64,000 bases of DNA from Halomicrobium urmianum (GTDB lineage: Archaea; Halobacteriota; Halobacteria; Halobacteriales; Haloarculaceae). The DNA lies in assembly GCF_020217425.1 (NCBI RefSeq), contig NZ_CP084091.1:1-64000 (forward strand), written 5' to 3'. Shown here in pieces: positions 49,486-58,323 of this stretch; position 1 is the first letter of the stretch; each line of letters begins with the position of its first letter. The notes beneath the pieces are model-generated. The model searched no databases. It was not told where the DNA came from and was given only the letters and a program-made list of their open reading frames with translations. The position numbers and the translations under genes are program-made.

Positions 49486-49974
49486 CTACGGCGATTCGCC
49501 GTACATCTCCTCGTATCGGCGTTCGTACTCGGCCGGCATCGTGACGCTCTCGTCGTCGAACCAGTCCTTCGGGTCGGTGCCACACTCGATGACGACGTTC
49601 CCCCAGGGGACGAAGTCGCCGGTCCGGACGATCGCTTTCGCCCGCTCGCCGTATTCGAGGATCGTTTCGTGGGCCGTCGTTTCGAGTTCGGCGCCCGACC
49701 CCTCGTAGAGGGTCCGGAGCCGTTCGTCCATCTCGGGGTTCATCTCCGGTACGTCGTCGGCGTAGAGGACGCGCTCGGGCACGAGCTCCTCGTGGACGGC
49801 TTCGAGCACGTCGAACAGCCGGGGGACGCCCCGGGTGAGCGCGAGGTCGATCCGCCAGGCGTCGTCCGGGACGGGGAACCCGGCATCGACGACCATCAGT
49901 GCATCCGTGTGGCCCATGCTCGCGATGGCGTGGCTCAGCTCCGCGTTGAGGATTGCGTCGGCGTCGCGCTTCAT
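49486..49974 (-). CDS. rbsD: RbsD/FucU-type sugar mutarotase
   Basis: 162 residues. MGHTDALMVVDAGFPVP with the conserved catalytic His near residue 22, LTRGVPRLFDVLEAV, and the C-terminal VRTGDFVPWGNVVIECG all match the RbsD/FucU family. Interconverts pyranose and furanose or alpha/beta forms of ribose or related sugars before phosphorylation. First after the ABC transporter in reading direction, 129 bases downstream of the permease gene. Confidence 0.88.
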   Translation of the reverse strand: MKRDADAILNAELSHAIASMGHTDALMVVDAGFPVPDDAWRIDLALTRGVPRLFDVLEAVHEELVPERVLYADDVPEMNPEMDERLRTLYEGSGAELETTAHETILEYGERAKAIVRTGDFVPWGNVVIECGTDPKDWFDDESVTMPAEYERRYEEMYGESP

Positions 49975-50103
49975 GATCCGGGTATGCGATTGGTCCCCAG
50001 TACCATGAAACGGGGGGTCTCCGTCCCCCTCGGAGACGCCCGCCGAACGGCAGTTCGAGCGACGTCGATCGGGAGCGGAAGAGGAGCGGAGAAACGGGAC
50101 GGG

Positions 50104-51147
50104 TCAGCGCCTGATGAATATGTCAAGCAGGACGGCGAGGATGATCACGATGCCCGTGAGGAACTCCTGGATCTCGACCGAGAGGCCGTTCAGGACGAGC
50201 AACACCGGAATGACGCCGATGACCAGAGATCCGAGGAACATCCCGGGCAGCGACCCCTCGCCACCGAAGAGGTTCGTCCCGCCGATGACGACCGCCGCGA
50301 TGATCAGCAGCTCGAACCCGCTCCCGGCAGAGCCGAACATCGAGCCGAAGTACGAGATGGCGACGACGCCGGCGAACGCGGCGAGGGCCCCGGTGAGCAC
50401 GAAGTTGAGGATCTTCACGCGGTCCGTGTTGATCCCGGTCATCTCCGCGGCCTCCTGATCGTCACCGGTTGCGTAGACGTGGTAGCCGAACCGGGTCTTC
50501 CGGAGGAGCAGTCCGAACACGACCGTGAGCCCGATCGCCCAGAAGACCTGATGGGCGATCTCGAGACCGAATACGGTGATGCTCCCGCCGAAGACGTCGA
50601 TCAGTCCGAGGTCGGGCGTCTGTCTGGACCCCGCGGGGGTCAGGTAGTACGCCACGCCCCGGAGGATGCTCAACATCCCGATCGTGGTGATGAGCGACGG
50701 GACGCCCGCTTTCGTGACGATGACCCCGTTGGTGAGGCCGACGACCACGCCGATGAGGAGCACGGCTACCAGTGCCACCAGAACGGTGAGCCGGTAGTCG
50801 TTGAGCAACATCGCGAACGAGATCCCGCCGACGGCGTACATCGATCCGACGGACAGGTCGAACTCGCCGCCGATGATGAGGTACGTCATCCCGATACCGA
50901 TGATGACGTACGGTGCGATCTGGCGGAGCAACCGGGACGTGATGCCCGACATGTCGTCCCAGTTGAAGAAGATGTCCGGTCGGGTGACGGCGATGAGACC
51001 GAACAGCACCAGGAAGCCGAACAACACACCGACTTCCCGGCGCTGGAGGAGCAACTCGCGGAGGGACCCCGCCGCCCGATCCGCCGCCGACGTACCGGGG
51101 CTCTCTGCGGTCCCGCCGTCCGTCACGTGGTCCGGTTCATCGCTCAT
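50104..51147 (-). CDS. rbsC: Rbs-type sugar ABC transporter permease
   Basis: 347 residues with about 9-10 transmembrane helices. Family segments: IIGIGMTYLIIGGEFDLSVGSMYAVGG, GLTNGVIVTKAGVPSLITTIGMLSILRGVAYYLT, and ATGDDQEAAEMTGINTDRVKI with the EAA-like loop contacting the ATPase. A 45-residue acidic N-terminal extension lies in the cytoplasm. Overlaps the ATPase gene by 4 bases. Confidence 0.92.
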   Translation of the reverse strand: MSDEPDHVTDGGTAESPGTSAADRAAGSLRELLLQRREVGVLFGFLVLFGLIAVTRPDIFFNWDDMSGITSRLLRQIAPYVIIGIGMTYLIIGGEFDLSVGSMYAVGGISFAMLLNDYRLTVLVALVAVLLIGVVVGLTNGVIVTKAGVPSLITTIGMLSILRGVAYYLTPAGSRQTPDLGLIDVFGGSITVFGLEIAHQVFWAIGLTVVFGLLLRKTRFGYHVYATGDDQEAAEMTGINTDRVKILNFVLTGALAAFAGVVAISYFGSMFGSAGSGFELLIIAAVVIGGTNLFGGEGSLPGMFLGSLVIGVIPVLLVLNGLSVEIQEFLTGIVIILAVLLDIFIRR

Positions 51148-51953
51148 GCGCTGGCCCCCTCTGAGGACTGGGACAGCTCGAAGTCCTCGAACTCCTCCTC
51201 GTCTTCGGCACCCATCATCAGCGCGATGACCTCGTTTCGCGACACCTCGTCGGTGTCGCGTACGCCCATCAGACGGCCCTGGGCGAGCACCGAGAGCCGG
51301 TCCGCGAGGCCGAGCACGTGACGGATGTTGTGGCTGATCAGGATGATCGTCAGCCCCTGGTCCCGCAGTCCGTCGATGACCCGGAGGACGTTACGTGCGC
51401 CCTCGATCGAGAGAGCGCTCGTCGGCTCGTCCAGGATGAGGATATCCGGGTCAGACTGGAGTGCTCGGGCGATCGCGACGGCTTGCTGTTGACCTCCGGA
51501 GAGGTTCTTTACCTTCGCCCTCGGGTCGACCGGGATCTGCACTTTGTCGAGGCTCCCGCGCGCCTCCTTGATCATCTGTTCCTCGTCGACCAGGCCGAGC
51601 CATCGCCCCAGCCGACCGCCTTTGACGGGTTCGTGTCCGAGGAAGACGTTGGCTGCGACCGTCTGATTCTCCGCCAGTGCCAGGTCCTGATACACCGTCT
51701 CGATCCCGCGCTCCCTGGCGTCGTTGTAGTCGTCGAACTCGACCGGCTCGCCCCGTATGTAGATCGTCCCGCTCGTCGGCTTGTGGATCCCACAGAGTGC
51801 CTTGATTAGCGTCGACTTGCCGGCCCCGTTGTCGCCCACCAGCGCCATGATCTCTCCTTTCCGGACCGAGAAGTCCACGTCCTCTACCGCGTGGATGTTA
51901 CCGAACTGTTTCGAGAGCGCTTCGGTCTGTAGCATCGTATCAGTTTCAGACAT
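51144..51953 (-). CDS. Rbs-type ABC ATPase, single nucleotide-binding domain
   Basis: 269 residues. Walker A VGDNGAGKST, Q-loop ETVYQDLALAENQT, signature NLSGGQQQ, Walker B ILILDEPTSAL, H-loop ISHNI. Bacterial RbsA proteins fuse two such domains (~500 residues); here only one is present, so the transporter would use a homodimer, as in FrcA-type systems. Ends in a 25-residue acidic tail (EDEEEFEDFELSQ). Confidence 0.92.
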   Translation of the reverse strand: MSETDTMLQTEALSKQFGNIHAVEDVDFSVRKGEIMALVGDNGAGKSTLIKALCGIHKPTSGTIYIRGEPVEFDDYNDARERGIETVYQDLALAENQTVAANVFLGHEPVKGGRLGRWLGLVDEEQMIKEARGSLDKVQIPVDPRAKVKNLSGGQQQAVAIARALQSDPDILILDEPTSALSIEGARNVLRVIDGLRDQGLTIILISHNIRHVLGLADRLSVLAQGRLMGVRDTDEVSRNEVIALMMGAEDEEEFEDFELSQSSEGASA

Positions 51954-51997
51954 AATATGGGTCGATGAATGGTTTCGTCAGGCGTGCTCGGAGGCGA

Positions 51998-53205
51998 TCA
52001 GGCGTTGTGGAAGTTCCGAAGCTCGCCCCAGCCACCGGACCGTTCCATCGCGAATTCGATGTTCGACTGGTCGATGACCTCAGCGCCAGTCGCGTAGTCC
52101 TTCGGCGGGATGCCACGATCCATGTACGCGAACAGCTGCATCGTGGGCATGTATCCCTGGCTGTACGGGTCCTGCCCGATGGTGTAATTTAGGACCTCGT
52201 TGTTGATGTGTTCGAGCGTATCGGTTGTCAGATCGAATCCGCCACCGACGACTTCGTCGGTCATGTCCTGGTTCTCCAGTGCGTTGCCGATGAACCACGT
52301 GAACGCGTCGGCACCCATGATGCCGTCGAGCTCCGGGTTCGACGTCAGGTGGTTCTCGATGCGCGAAATCCCCTCGTTGGAATCGCCGGTGTAGTTGAGC
52401 CTGTCCGTGAGCTCGATGTCCGAGTTTTGCTGGATCGCCATCTCCATTCCGTCCGCCCGGGCGGACAGCGCGCTGTGCCCGGGGTCGGAGAGACCCGGCG
52501 TCACCAGGCTCGCGTCGTCGGGCAACCGATCGAGCATCGCCAGACCACAGACGTACCCGGCGGCGACCTGATCCTGACCGGTGTAGGCGAGCGCGCGGCC
52601 GTACTTCTCGCGCATCTGGTCGCGGGAGAGCGCGAGGGTGTTGTAGGTGACGACCGGGATGTCGTTCTCCAGCGCGCGGTTGATCACGTTGTCGAAGGCA
52701 GACGGGTCGGGAATCGTCGTCGCGATCACGTCCGGACCGGAGTCGACGGTGGACTCCAGAATGCTCACCTGCTCTTCGACGCTGAACCCGCTGGACGGGC
52801 CGGTGAAGTTGGCGCTCCACCCCAACTGACTGGCCGCGTCGTGCAGTCCGGCGATGGTCGGGTCGAAAAAGGACGTGCTCGCGTCGTGTGTGACCATCGT
52901 GACCTCGCGCTCGGGCGGCTCGGACGAGAAGTCGAGCTCCGTCGGCGGCGGATTCAGCTCTACCAGCTGGTACTCCGGCGCGTCTCCGCTGGCACCGCCG
53001 TTGCCGCTGCTGCCGCCACCCCCGCCTGTCTCGGTCCCCTCCCCGTCACCGCCGCGCTGCAGGGCGCTACAGCCTGCTATGCTTCCTAGCCCCCCACTGC
53101 GGAGATCGCACCGAGCTGGCGCATGACCCCTCGACGGGACATGCCCGCACCGGCACGGACGTTTGTACGGCTCTCATTGCTGTCACTGTTGTCACCACGT
53201 GACAT
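51998..53205 (-). pseudogene. Rbs-type sugar-binding lipoprotein, broken by a -1 frameshift in the signal peptide
   Basis: Codons from ATG 53205 give MSRRGVMRQLGAISAVG after a short lead, a Tat-type start. At a run of six G (minus strand; 53090-53095) the frame must shift by one base to continue GLGSIAGCSALQRGGDG, the lipobox and Gly-rich linker, and then TMVTHDASTSFFDPTIAGLHDAAS. That frame runs uninterrupted to 51998 as a type I periplasmic-binding fold (VDSGPDVIATTIPDPSAF, MGADAFTWFIGNAL). Without the shift, stops follow at once. Seven G would restore the gene. True mutation, phase variation or a sequencing error are all possible. Its partners at 50104-51953 are intact. Confidence 0.85.
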
Positions 53206-53394
53206 GGGTGCTGCTATGAGATCATCGTAATATATAATTAACGATAGTTATTTCATTATATTGCTATCTATGGCGAAATCCGCCCTAGATGGTTTTTAAA
53301 TGGCATCGTTTGGATGAGTTGATCACGGTAGAACCGTTCGGTGAGAGGAATCGTACACGCCAGATGGAGTCTACCGTCGGTTAGCCCATCAGGT
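53206..53394. promoter_or_regulatory. AT-rich promoter region of the transporter operon
   Basis: ATATATAATTAACGATAG with ATTTCATTATATTG around 53229-53268 is the most AT-rich patch nearby, upstream of the sugar-binding gene on the minus strand. No exact box assigned. Confidence 0.4.
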
Positions 53395-53402
53395 TCCTGC
53401 CA

Positions 53403-53645
53403 TCGGTTGATCCATCGGGTTCAATCATCTGGTTCAATCAATCGGTTCGACCAATTGATTATATCAATCGGTTCCACTATCTGTCCAATCGTCTGATTCA
53501 ACCGTTCGAACGCGTACATAGGGTGTTCGAACTACGACGGCGAACGAGCGGATGCGTCGGCCTACAGCATCCGTAGGGAGGCTGGCAGCGTCGGCAAGAC
53601 GACAGCAGCCCCAAACCCCGCCGCCGCGTCGAATACGACGTCGAC
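53403..53645 (+). pseudogene. Decayed parA cassette, copy 3
   Basis: Iteron-like GGTTCAAT/GGTTCGAC words (53417-53532), then GCGTCGGCCTACAGCATC and GGCAGCGTCGGCAAGACGAC, matching codons 2-20 of parA at 379 (Walker A reads GSVGKTT). The reading frame and ATG are lost (GCGTCG replaces GCTATG), and similarity fades near 53645. From there to 53876 nothing was recognised. Confidence 0.75.
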
Positions 53646-53876
53646 CGCGTCATCCGGGCTAGCGAAGAAGCGGGGTTGCCCAGCCGAACCGGGGCACGTC
53701 TTCTCGACGGTCCCTGGGCGTTCGCTTTCGCCCGGAGCGGTGCAGTTTTGGGACACCCATCTGCGCGTCGAGTTGCGAACGACAGAAACCGTTCACGAGC
53801 GTCGGCTGCCCGGTCCACTCGCCGTCGAAACCACGGACCGGGAGCACGGTTCGCTGGGTGGCTGCAATCCCGTCAG

Positions 53877-54371
53877 CTACTCGAGTGCGACGACGAGCAG
53901 GACGGCAGCGACCAGCAGGAACAGGAGGGCACCGACCGGCTGTCGACCCGTCCCGACCTGGTACAGTCCGTATCCCGCTCCCGCCGCGACCGCGCCGACG
54001 CCCACGCTGCCGGCGAGGTGGACGACCTCCAGGCGGCGCGTGTCAGCCGCCCGTCCGAGCTGTTCGCCGACGCTGATAGCGGTACCACCGACGTCCCACG
54101 CGACCACTGCCGCCGCGACGCCGAGGAGCACCCAGACGACCGGTGCCCCCTGACTCCCGGCGATCAGCGCGGCGACGAGCAGCCCGAACGCCCCGACGGT
54201 GACGCCGCCAGTCCGCCCGAATCCGACACCGACGCCGACCAGCGCCAGCCCGACGGAACCGACCGCGAGCGCCGGCCACGAGTAGAAGCCGCTCGCCCCT
54301 AGCGAGATCACTGCCACGCTGACTGCGACCCAGCTACTGAGCCGAACCGGGTCACGATCGATCGTTGTCAT
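53877..54371 (-). CDS. Small membrane protein of the DUF58 operon
   Basis: 164 residues with about five hydrophobic helices and a short linker (QLGRAADTRRLEVVH). Starts with ATG 54371, ATGA-coupled to the DUF58 gene. No recognised family; Gly/Ala/Val-rich composition. Its constant place after DUF58/DUF4129 genes suggests a shared membrane complex (inference). Confidence 0.65.
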   Translation of the reverse strand: MTTIDRDPVRLSSWVAVSVAVISLGASGFYSWPALAVGSVGLALVGVGVGFGRTGGVTVGAFGLLVAALIAGSQGAPVVWVLLGVAAAVVAWDVGGTAISVGEQLGRAADTRRLEVVHLAGSVGVGAVAAGAGYGLYQVGTGRQPVGALLFLLVAAVLLVVALE

Positions 54372-56335
54372 CGTGCCCCTCCGGTCGGCTGCCGGGCGAG
54401 CGCGACGTCGAGCGGCCGGTCCCACGCCCAGTCGACGACTGGGACGCCGGTCTCGCGAAGCGTCAGTATCCGGAGCCGGCGCGCGACGCGGGCCAGCCGG
54501 TGGCTGCCCGAGGCGTCGATCGTCGGATCCGGCGCGACGACCGTCACCGGATAGCCGGACGCCTCGAACCGCCGGGCCAACCGATTCGCCGCGTCGTCGC
54601 ACAGCGGCGTGCAGAAGACGATCTGCGTCTCCGGCGCCAGCCGCTTCCGGAAGCGCCGGTGCCACGCCACGGTCGAGGACTGCTCGTCGGTCGGGACCGG
54701 TCGTAGCGCCGGATGCGTCGCGAGCAGTTCCCGCGCCTGCATCCGATGCTCCCGGCCGGCGTCGGGCGCGAGCCAGCAGGACTGCGACCCGACTGCGGCG
54801 ATCCCGACCTGGTTCCCCGACGCCGCCAGCGACGCGAAGAGCCGGCCGGCGGCCGCGACTCCCCGGTCGACAGCGTGGGGCGGCCCGCGGTCCGGTGCGA
54901 CGCAGGCGTCGGCCCGTGCGTCGACGAGTAGCACGACCCGGGTGGACCGCTCCTGCCGGAACGTGACGGTCGTCAGCTCTCCCGTTCGGGCCCGGCGATT
55001 CCAGTCGATCCGGTTGGGGGGATCGCCGGGCCGGTACTCGCGGGTCGCGTGGAACTCGATCCCGTCGCCGCCGGTCGCGGTCTCGACCTGGCCGGCGAAC
55101 GGCGTGGTCAGCGCTCGGAGCGGTGCCGGTTCAGTCGTCGGTCGAAGCGGAGGGAGACATGTCACTGTCGTCGGCGACTCGACGAGTTGTTCCCGTTCGA
55201 CGGCGCCGGCCAGGTCGCGCGTGACGATCAGCGCTGGGGTGAAGGTGTAGACGCCCCGCCGCGCGGTGATCGTGTATTCGAGGCTGGTGCTCTCGGCGGA
55301 CCGCAGCGCCGTCCCGAGCCGCGGCGACCCGTCGGCCACCGCAAGTGCTGCGGGCACGCCGTCGACGAGTCGAACGTCGGGAAGGGGGCGGCCGCTCTCG
55401 TTGGTCACGGTGACCGTCACCGTAACCTCGTCGCCGGGGTCCGGGTGCCGCTCGTCGACCGTCCGCTCGATCGCGACGCTCCCCGGGCGGAGCGCCTCGG
55501 ATCGCGCGAACGCGGCGTACCCGACTCCGACGACGCCGGCCAGCAGGACCGCCGGTTGCTCACTCAGGATCCCGGTGCCGATTCCGAGCAGGGCGACGAC
55601 GCTGACGCCCCGCCAGTGACCAGTCAGGTGGGCGTCACGGAGACGACGGTCTGCGCTCTCCGCGTCGCCGGACTGCGACCCGGGGGTCGTCCACTCGGTC
55701 GAGGCAGTGTCGCTGCTGGCTCCCGCCTCCCGTACGACCCCGCGAATCCGATCGAGCACGCCCTCGTCGTCCGGCGACGGCGGGACGCCAGCGATCGCCG
55801 TGATCGCGTCGATCGTACGTTCGATACCGCGGCTGAACGCTGACCTTCGGTCCAGAACGTCCCGGAGCCGTGACTCCGCGGTGTGGTCGGCCGTGCTATC
55901 GTCACCGAGGAAGGCCGCCGCGTAGCGATCAGTCGTCCACTGTCCAGCGTCGAGTCGTTGCCGGGCCTCCGCCTCTGAGGCGTCAGTGTACTGCGCGAGA
56001 ACGGCGACCGCGGCTGCACGGAGCCCGTCCCTGACGCGGCTCTGATACTGGAAGAACCGCCGCTGATCGAGGAACCCCGACACCACGGACTCGAGGTTGT
56101 CACCGGGCGTCGGGGACGGGGGCGCGGCTTCCGGATCCGGCGTCTCGGCCTCGTCGAGCTCGGCGTGCCGACGCGCCTGAACGACGCGCAGCGCCTGGAC
56201 GAGCGCCCCGAGGCCGACGACGGTCACGAAGGCCCTGTCGAGGCCGATGCTGACAGCGCCAGGAACGGCGAGGGCGAGCGCCCCGATCGCCAGCGACAGC
56301 AGACCGCCGACGACGGCGAGCCGGCGTCGGTTCAC
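54368..56335 (-). CDS. DUF58 protein with extra N-terminal membrane and helical domain
   Basis: 655 residues. N-terminal two helices and a helical region (~75-220), then two more membrane helices (~243-280), an immunoglobulin-like domain (DPGDEVTVTVTVTNESGRPLPDVRLVDG), and the DUF58 core EFHATREYRPGDPPNRIDWNRRARTGEL followed by a von Willebrand A-like domain (VVLLVDARAD). DUF58 proteins work with MoxR AAA ATPases in assembling surface or metalloenzyme complexes; no MoxR gene is in the window. The first ~220 residues are a fusion not seen in short DUF58 proteins. Confidence 0.82.
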   Translation of the reverse strand: MNRRRLAVVGGLLSLAIGALALAVPGAVSIGLDRAFVTVVGLGALVQALRVVQARRHAELDEAETPDPEAAPPSPTPGDNLESVVSGFLDQRRFFQYQSRVRDGLRAAAVAVLAQYTDASEAEARQRLDAGQWTTDRYAAAFLGDDSTADHTAESRLRDVLDRRSAFSRGIERTIDAITAIAGVPPSPDDEGVLDRIRGVVREAGASSDTASTEWTTPGSQSGDAESADRRLRDAHLTGHWRGVSVVALLGIGTGILSEQPAVLLAGVVGVGYAAFARSEALRPGSVAIERTVDERHPDPGDEVTVTVTVTNESGRPLPDVRLVDGVPAALAVADGSPRLGTALRSAESTSLEYTITARRGVYTFTPALIVTRDLAGAVEREQLVESPTTVTCLPPLRPTTEPAPLRALTTPFAGQVETATGGDGIEFHATREYRPGDPPNRIDWNRRARTGELTTVTFRQERSTRVVLLVDARADACVAPDRGPPHAVDRGVAAAGRLFASLAASGNQVGIAAVGSQSCWLAPDAGREHRMQARELLATHPALRPVPTDEQSSTVAWHRRFRKRLAPETQIVFCTPLCDDAANRLARRFEASGYPVTVVAPDPTIDASGSHRLARVARRLRILTLRETGVPVVDWAWDRPLDVALARQPTGGAR

Positions 56336-57216
56336 GACCCGTCCTCCGTGTACCTGGCTTCGATGCGCCGGAGGACGTCGATCGCCCGCTGCTCGTGGTC
56401 CTCGTCCGGCTCGACGTTCCCGTACCGGACCGTCTGGAACAGCCGCGTGAGCTCTCGTACGTCCGTCCGGCCCATGCCGGCGTCGATCGCGGCGTCGGCG
56501 AACTCGGTCGGGGTGCTGGTCTCCGGGTCGTCGACGTCGAGCAGTCCGGTCATCTCACGCCAGGCGCGGTAGACCTCGTTCTCGACGTCCTCGGTCTCCT
56601 CGAGGTTGTCGGCCGCCCGTCCCGCAGCCTGTCCGACGGCTGCCGCGTCCGCGTCGTCCGTCGTCTCGGGCGCACTGGTCGTCGCCTCGGACGAGTCACT
56701 TCGATCCCTGAAGACGGCGGCGAGACTCCCGACGAGGACGACGCCGAGAACGAACGTCGCGAGCAGCGGAAACGGAGACGGCTGCGTCGACTCGCCGCCA
56801 CCGCCGCCGCCGACGGGGTTCCCGTCGATGGGCGCCGGCAGCGCGGGAGCCGGCGGACTGGCCTGGAAGGACAGGAACTGAGCCAGAAGCGCGAAGAGAC
56901 CGAGAAGCACAGCGGTGCCAGCGACGACGCGCAGGACCGATCGCCAGTAGACGTAGAGATAAGCGAGGACCGCGAGCGCTGCCAGCGCCGCTAGCAGGAC
57001 GAGTATCTCCGAGAGAAACGGGATCTGAAGGGCGTTGCCCGGTGAGTCGCCGTACTGGGGCGGTGCGAGTCCGCCGGTGCCGGACCCCTCACCACTGCCG
57101 GGCCCGTCGGGACCGCTCGGTTCCGTCGACACCGTCGAATCGAGTGTCGCGGCTGCGAACGTCACGGCGAGCACTGCGAGGGCGGCGAGGACGATGGTGC
57201 GAGACGTCTGGTCCAT
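56332..57216 (-). CDS. DUF4129-type membrane protein
   Basis: 294 residues, overlapping the DUF58 gene by 4 bases. Signal/TM helix at 8-25, Gly/Pro-rich outer segment, three further helices (~68-112 and ~148-168), an acidic linker, then the C-terminal DUF4129 domain: VENEVYRAWREMTGLLDVDDPETSTPTEFADAAIDAGM and DVRELTRLFQTVRYG. Reads with DUF58 as one operon; DUF4129 often neighbours transglutaminase-like and MoxR systems. Confidence 0.78.
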   Translation of the reverse strand: MDQTSRTIVLAALAVLAVTFAAATLDSTVSTEPSGPDGPGSGEGSGTGGLAPPQYGDSPGNALQIPFLSEILVLLAALAALAVLAYLYVYWRSVLRVVAGTAVLLGLFALLAQFLSFQASPPAPALPAPIDGNPVGGGGGGESTQPSPFPLLATFVLGVVLVGSLAAVFRDRSDSSEATTSAPETTDDADAAAVGQAAGRAADNLEETEDVENEVYRAWREMTGLLDVDDPETSTPTEFADAAIDAGMGRTDVRELTRLFQTVRYGNVEPDEDHEQRAIDVLRRIEARYTEDGS

Positions 57217-57284
57217 TGCTAGGGGAAGCCCTGTTATCGGCCTTCGTGGCCGTCGACCGCAGTTACCGCGTGTCTTCTGACTGT

Positions 57285-57600
57285 CTATCGTCTATTCCAT
57301 AAAGGAACGGGTTCGATGACTGGCGTCGCTGCCCGTGCATCCCGGCAGCTGGAGACTCGATCGGCACGGCGCAGTTCCGCGTCTACGACCGAGTCGAGCA
57401 CACCTCTCCATCGGCTCTCGACGATGTCGTCGGGTTCCACGGGAGGGGCCTCCAAGGCGCTTGTCGCGGTGAGGAGACCAGCGACGTCGTCGTCTTCAAC
57501 CACCAGCGGGAGTCCCTGGCTTTCGTCCTGGCACCGGTCGATGAACACGCCACCGATGGAATGTCCGACAGGTAGGTGTGCAAACTGATGTTACATTTCA
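57285..57600 (-). pseudogene. Probable gene remnant
   Basis: A minus-strand frame reads GHSIGGVFIDRCQDESQGLPL, VVEDDDVAGLLTATSALEAPP and VESRWRGVLDSVVDAELRRAD to a stop at 57285, protein-like with haloarchaeal composition. The upstream part of the frame is closed by a stop, and a possible ATG beginning (MKCNISLHTYLSDIP) lies in another frame, so a frameshift is likely. Family not recognised; could be an intact 87-residue protein from a GTG at 57548. Confidence 0.35.
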
Positions 57601-57693
57601 TCCAAAGATACCTACCCATTTGGGCAGAGCTATTACCAATATTCAAAGCAGATAATACACGTCGGGAAACGAGAGTTATCGCCCTCCACAATC

Positions 57694-58014
57694 ATGGATA
57701 ACAGACTCGATTGGGATCCTGAATTACAGGTGTACCGCGTGAACCTCGATGCGATTGAGTACCGGTCGATAAGTGTCGCCGTCGTTCGGAGCGTCGCCGT
57801 GCTCGAGGATACGTCGCCAACTGCCCTCCAACCGCTTCAGAAATCTATCGATCCCGACGCGCTCGATGACCTCTTGCGCCAAACGGACGAAGATACACGT
57901 GAATGCCGAATTCACTTCCGGTATCAGGGATACAGTATCAGAGTCATCGCGGATAGTGAAATCAGACTGTCACCCAGTGGTAATACGGAAACGATAGCTG
58001 CATCCGGCAGGTAG
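57694..58014 (+). CDS. HalOD1 (halobacterial output domain 1) protein
   Basis: 106 residues made almost wholly of one HalOD1 domain: ISVAVVRSVAVLEDTSPTALQPLQKSIDPDALDDLLRQ, then the beta hairpin CRIHFRYQGYSIRVIADSEIRL. Small stand-alone HalOD1 proteins are common in haloarchaea and thought to be signalling output modules; function unproven. AT-richer than the flanks. No clear partner gene. Confidence 0.8.
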   Translation: MDNRLDWDPELQVYRVNLDAIEYRSISVAVVRSVAVLEDTSPTALQPLQKSIDPDALDDLLRQTDEDTRECRIHFRYQGYSIRVIADSEIRLSPSGNTETIAASGR

Positions 58015-58323
58015 AACGTCTGCACTGATCAGTTCGGCTGACCCTTGATCGTACTGTGGCAGCATCCCGGAGTCGCTACGACTGGTGAGTCACGACGCAC
58101 TATCTTGCGACGGATTGCCCAACAGTCGCACGTCGACCGAGCAGCACGACACCCGATGTGAACGGTGCGATTTAGAGTTCGGACACCAGGTCCTGGTGGC
58201 CAGGGTCTAACAGCTACTCTTTCCCGTTGAAGATCCCCCTGAAAGGCTGAGAAGCGGCGTTATCGTCAGACTCCCGGACCGGTGACGAGTAGTTCATGAC
58301 TGCTTGTTGATAGTGGTCGCGTA
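58015..58323. other. 309-base gap, nothing convincing
   Basis: Contains short imperfect hairpins (ACCAGGTCCTGGT at ~58187) but no gene or RNA family that I recognise. Confidence 0.4.

Noticed and set aside
58180-58260. Possible tRNA-like or structured RNA in the gap before ccdA
   Set aside because: Only a short ACCAGGTCCTGGT hairpin; no acceptor stem or T-arm consensus.
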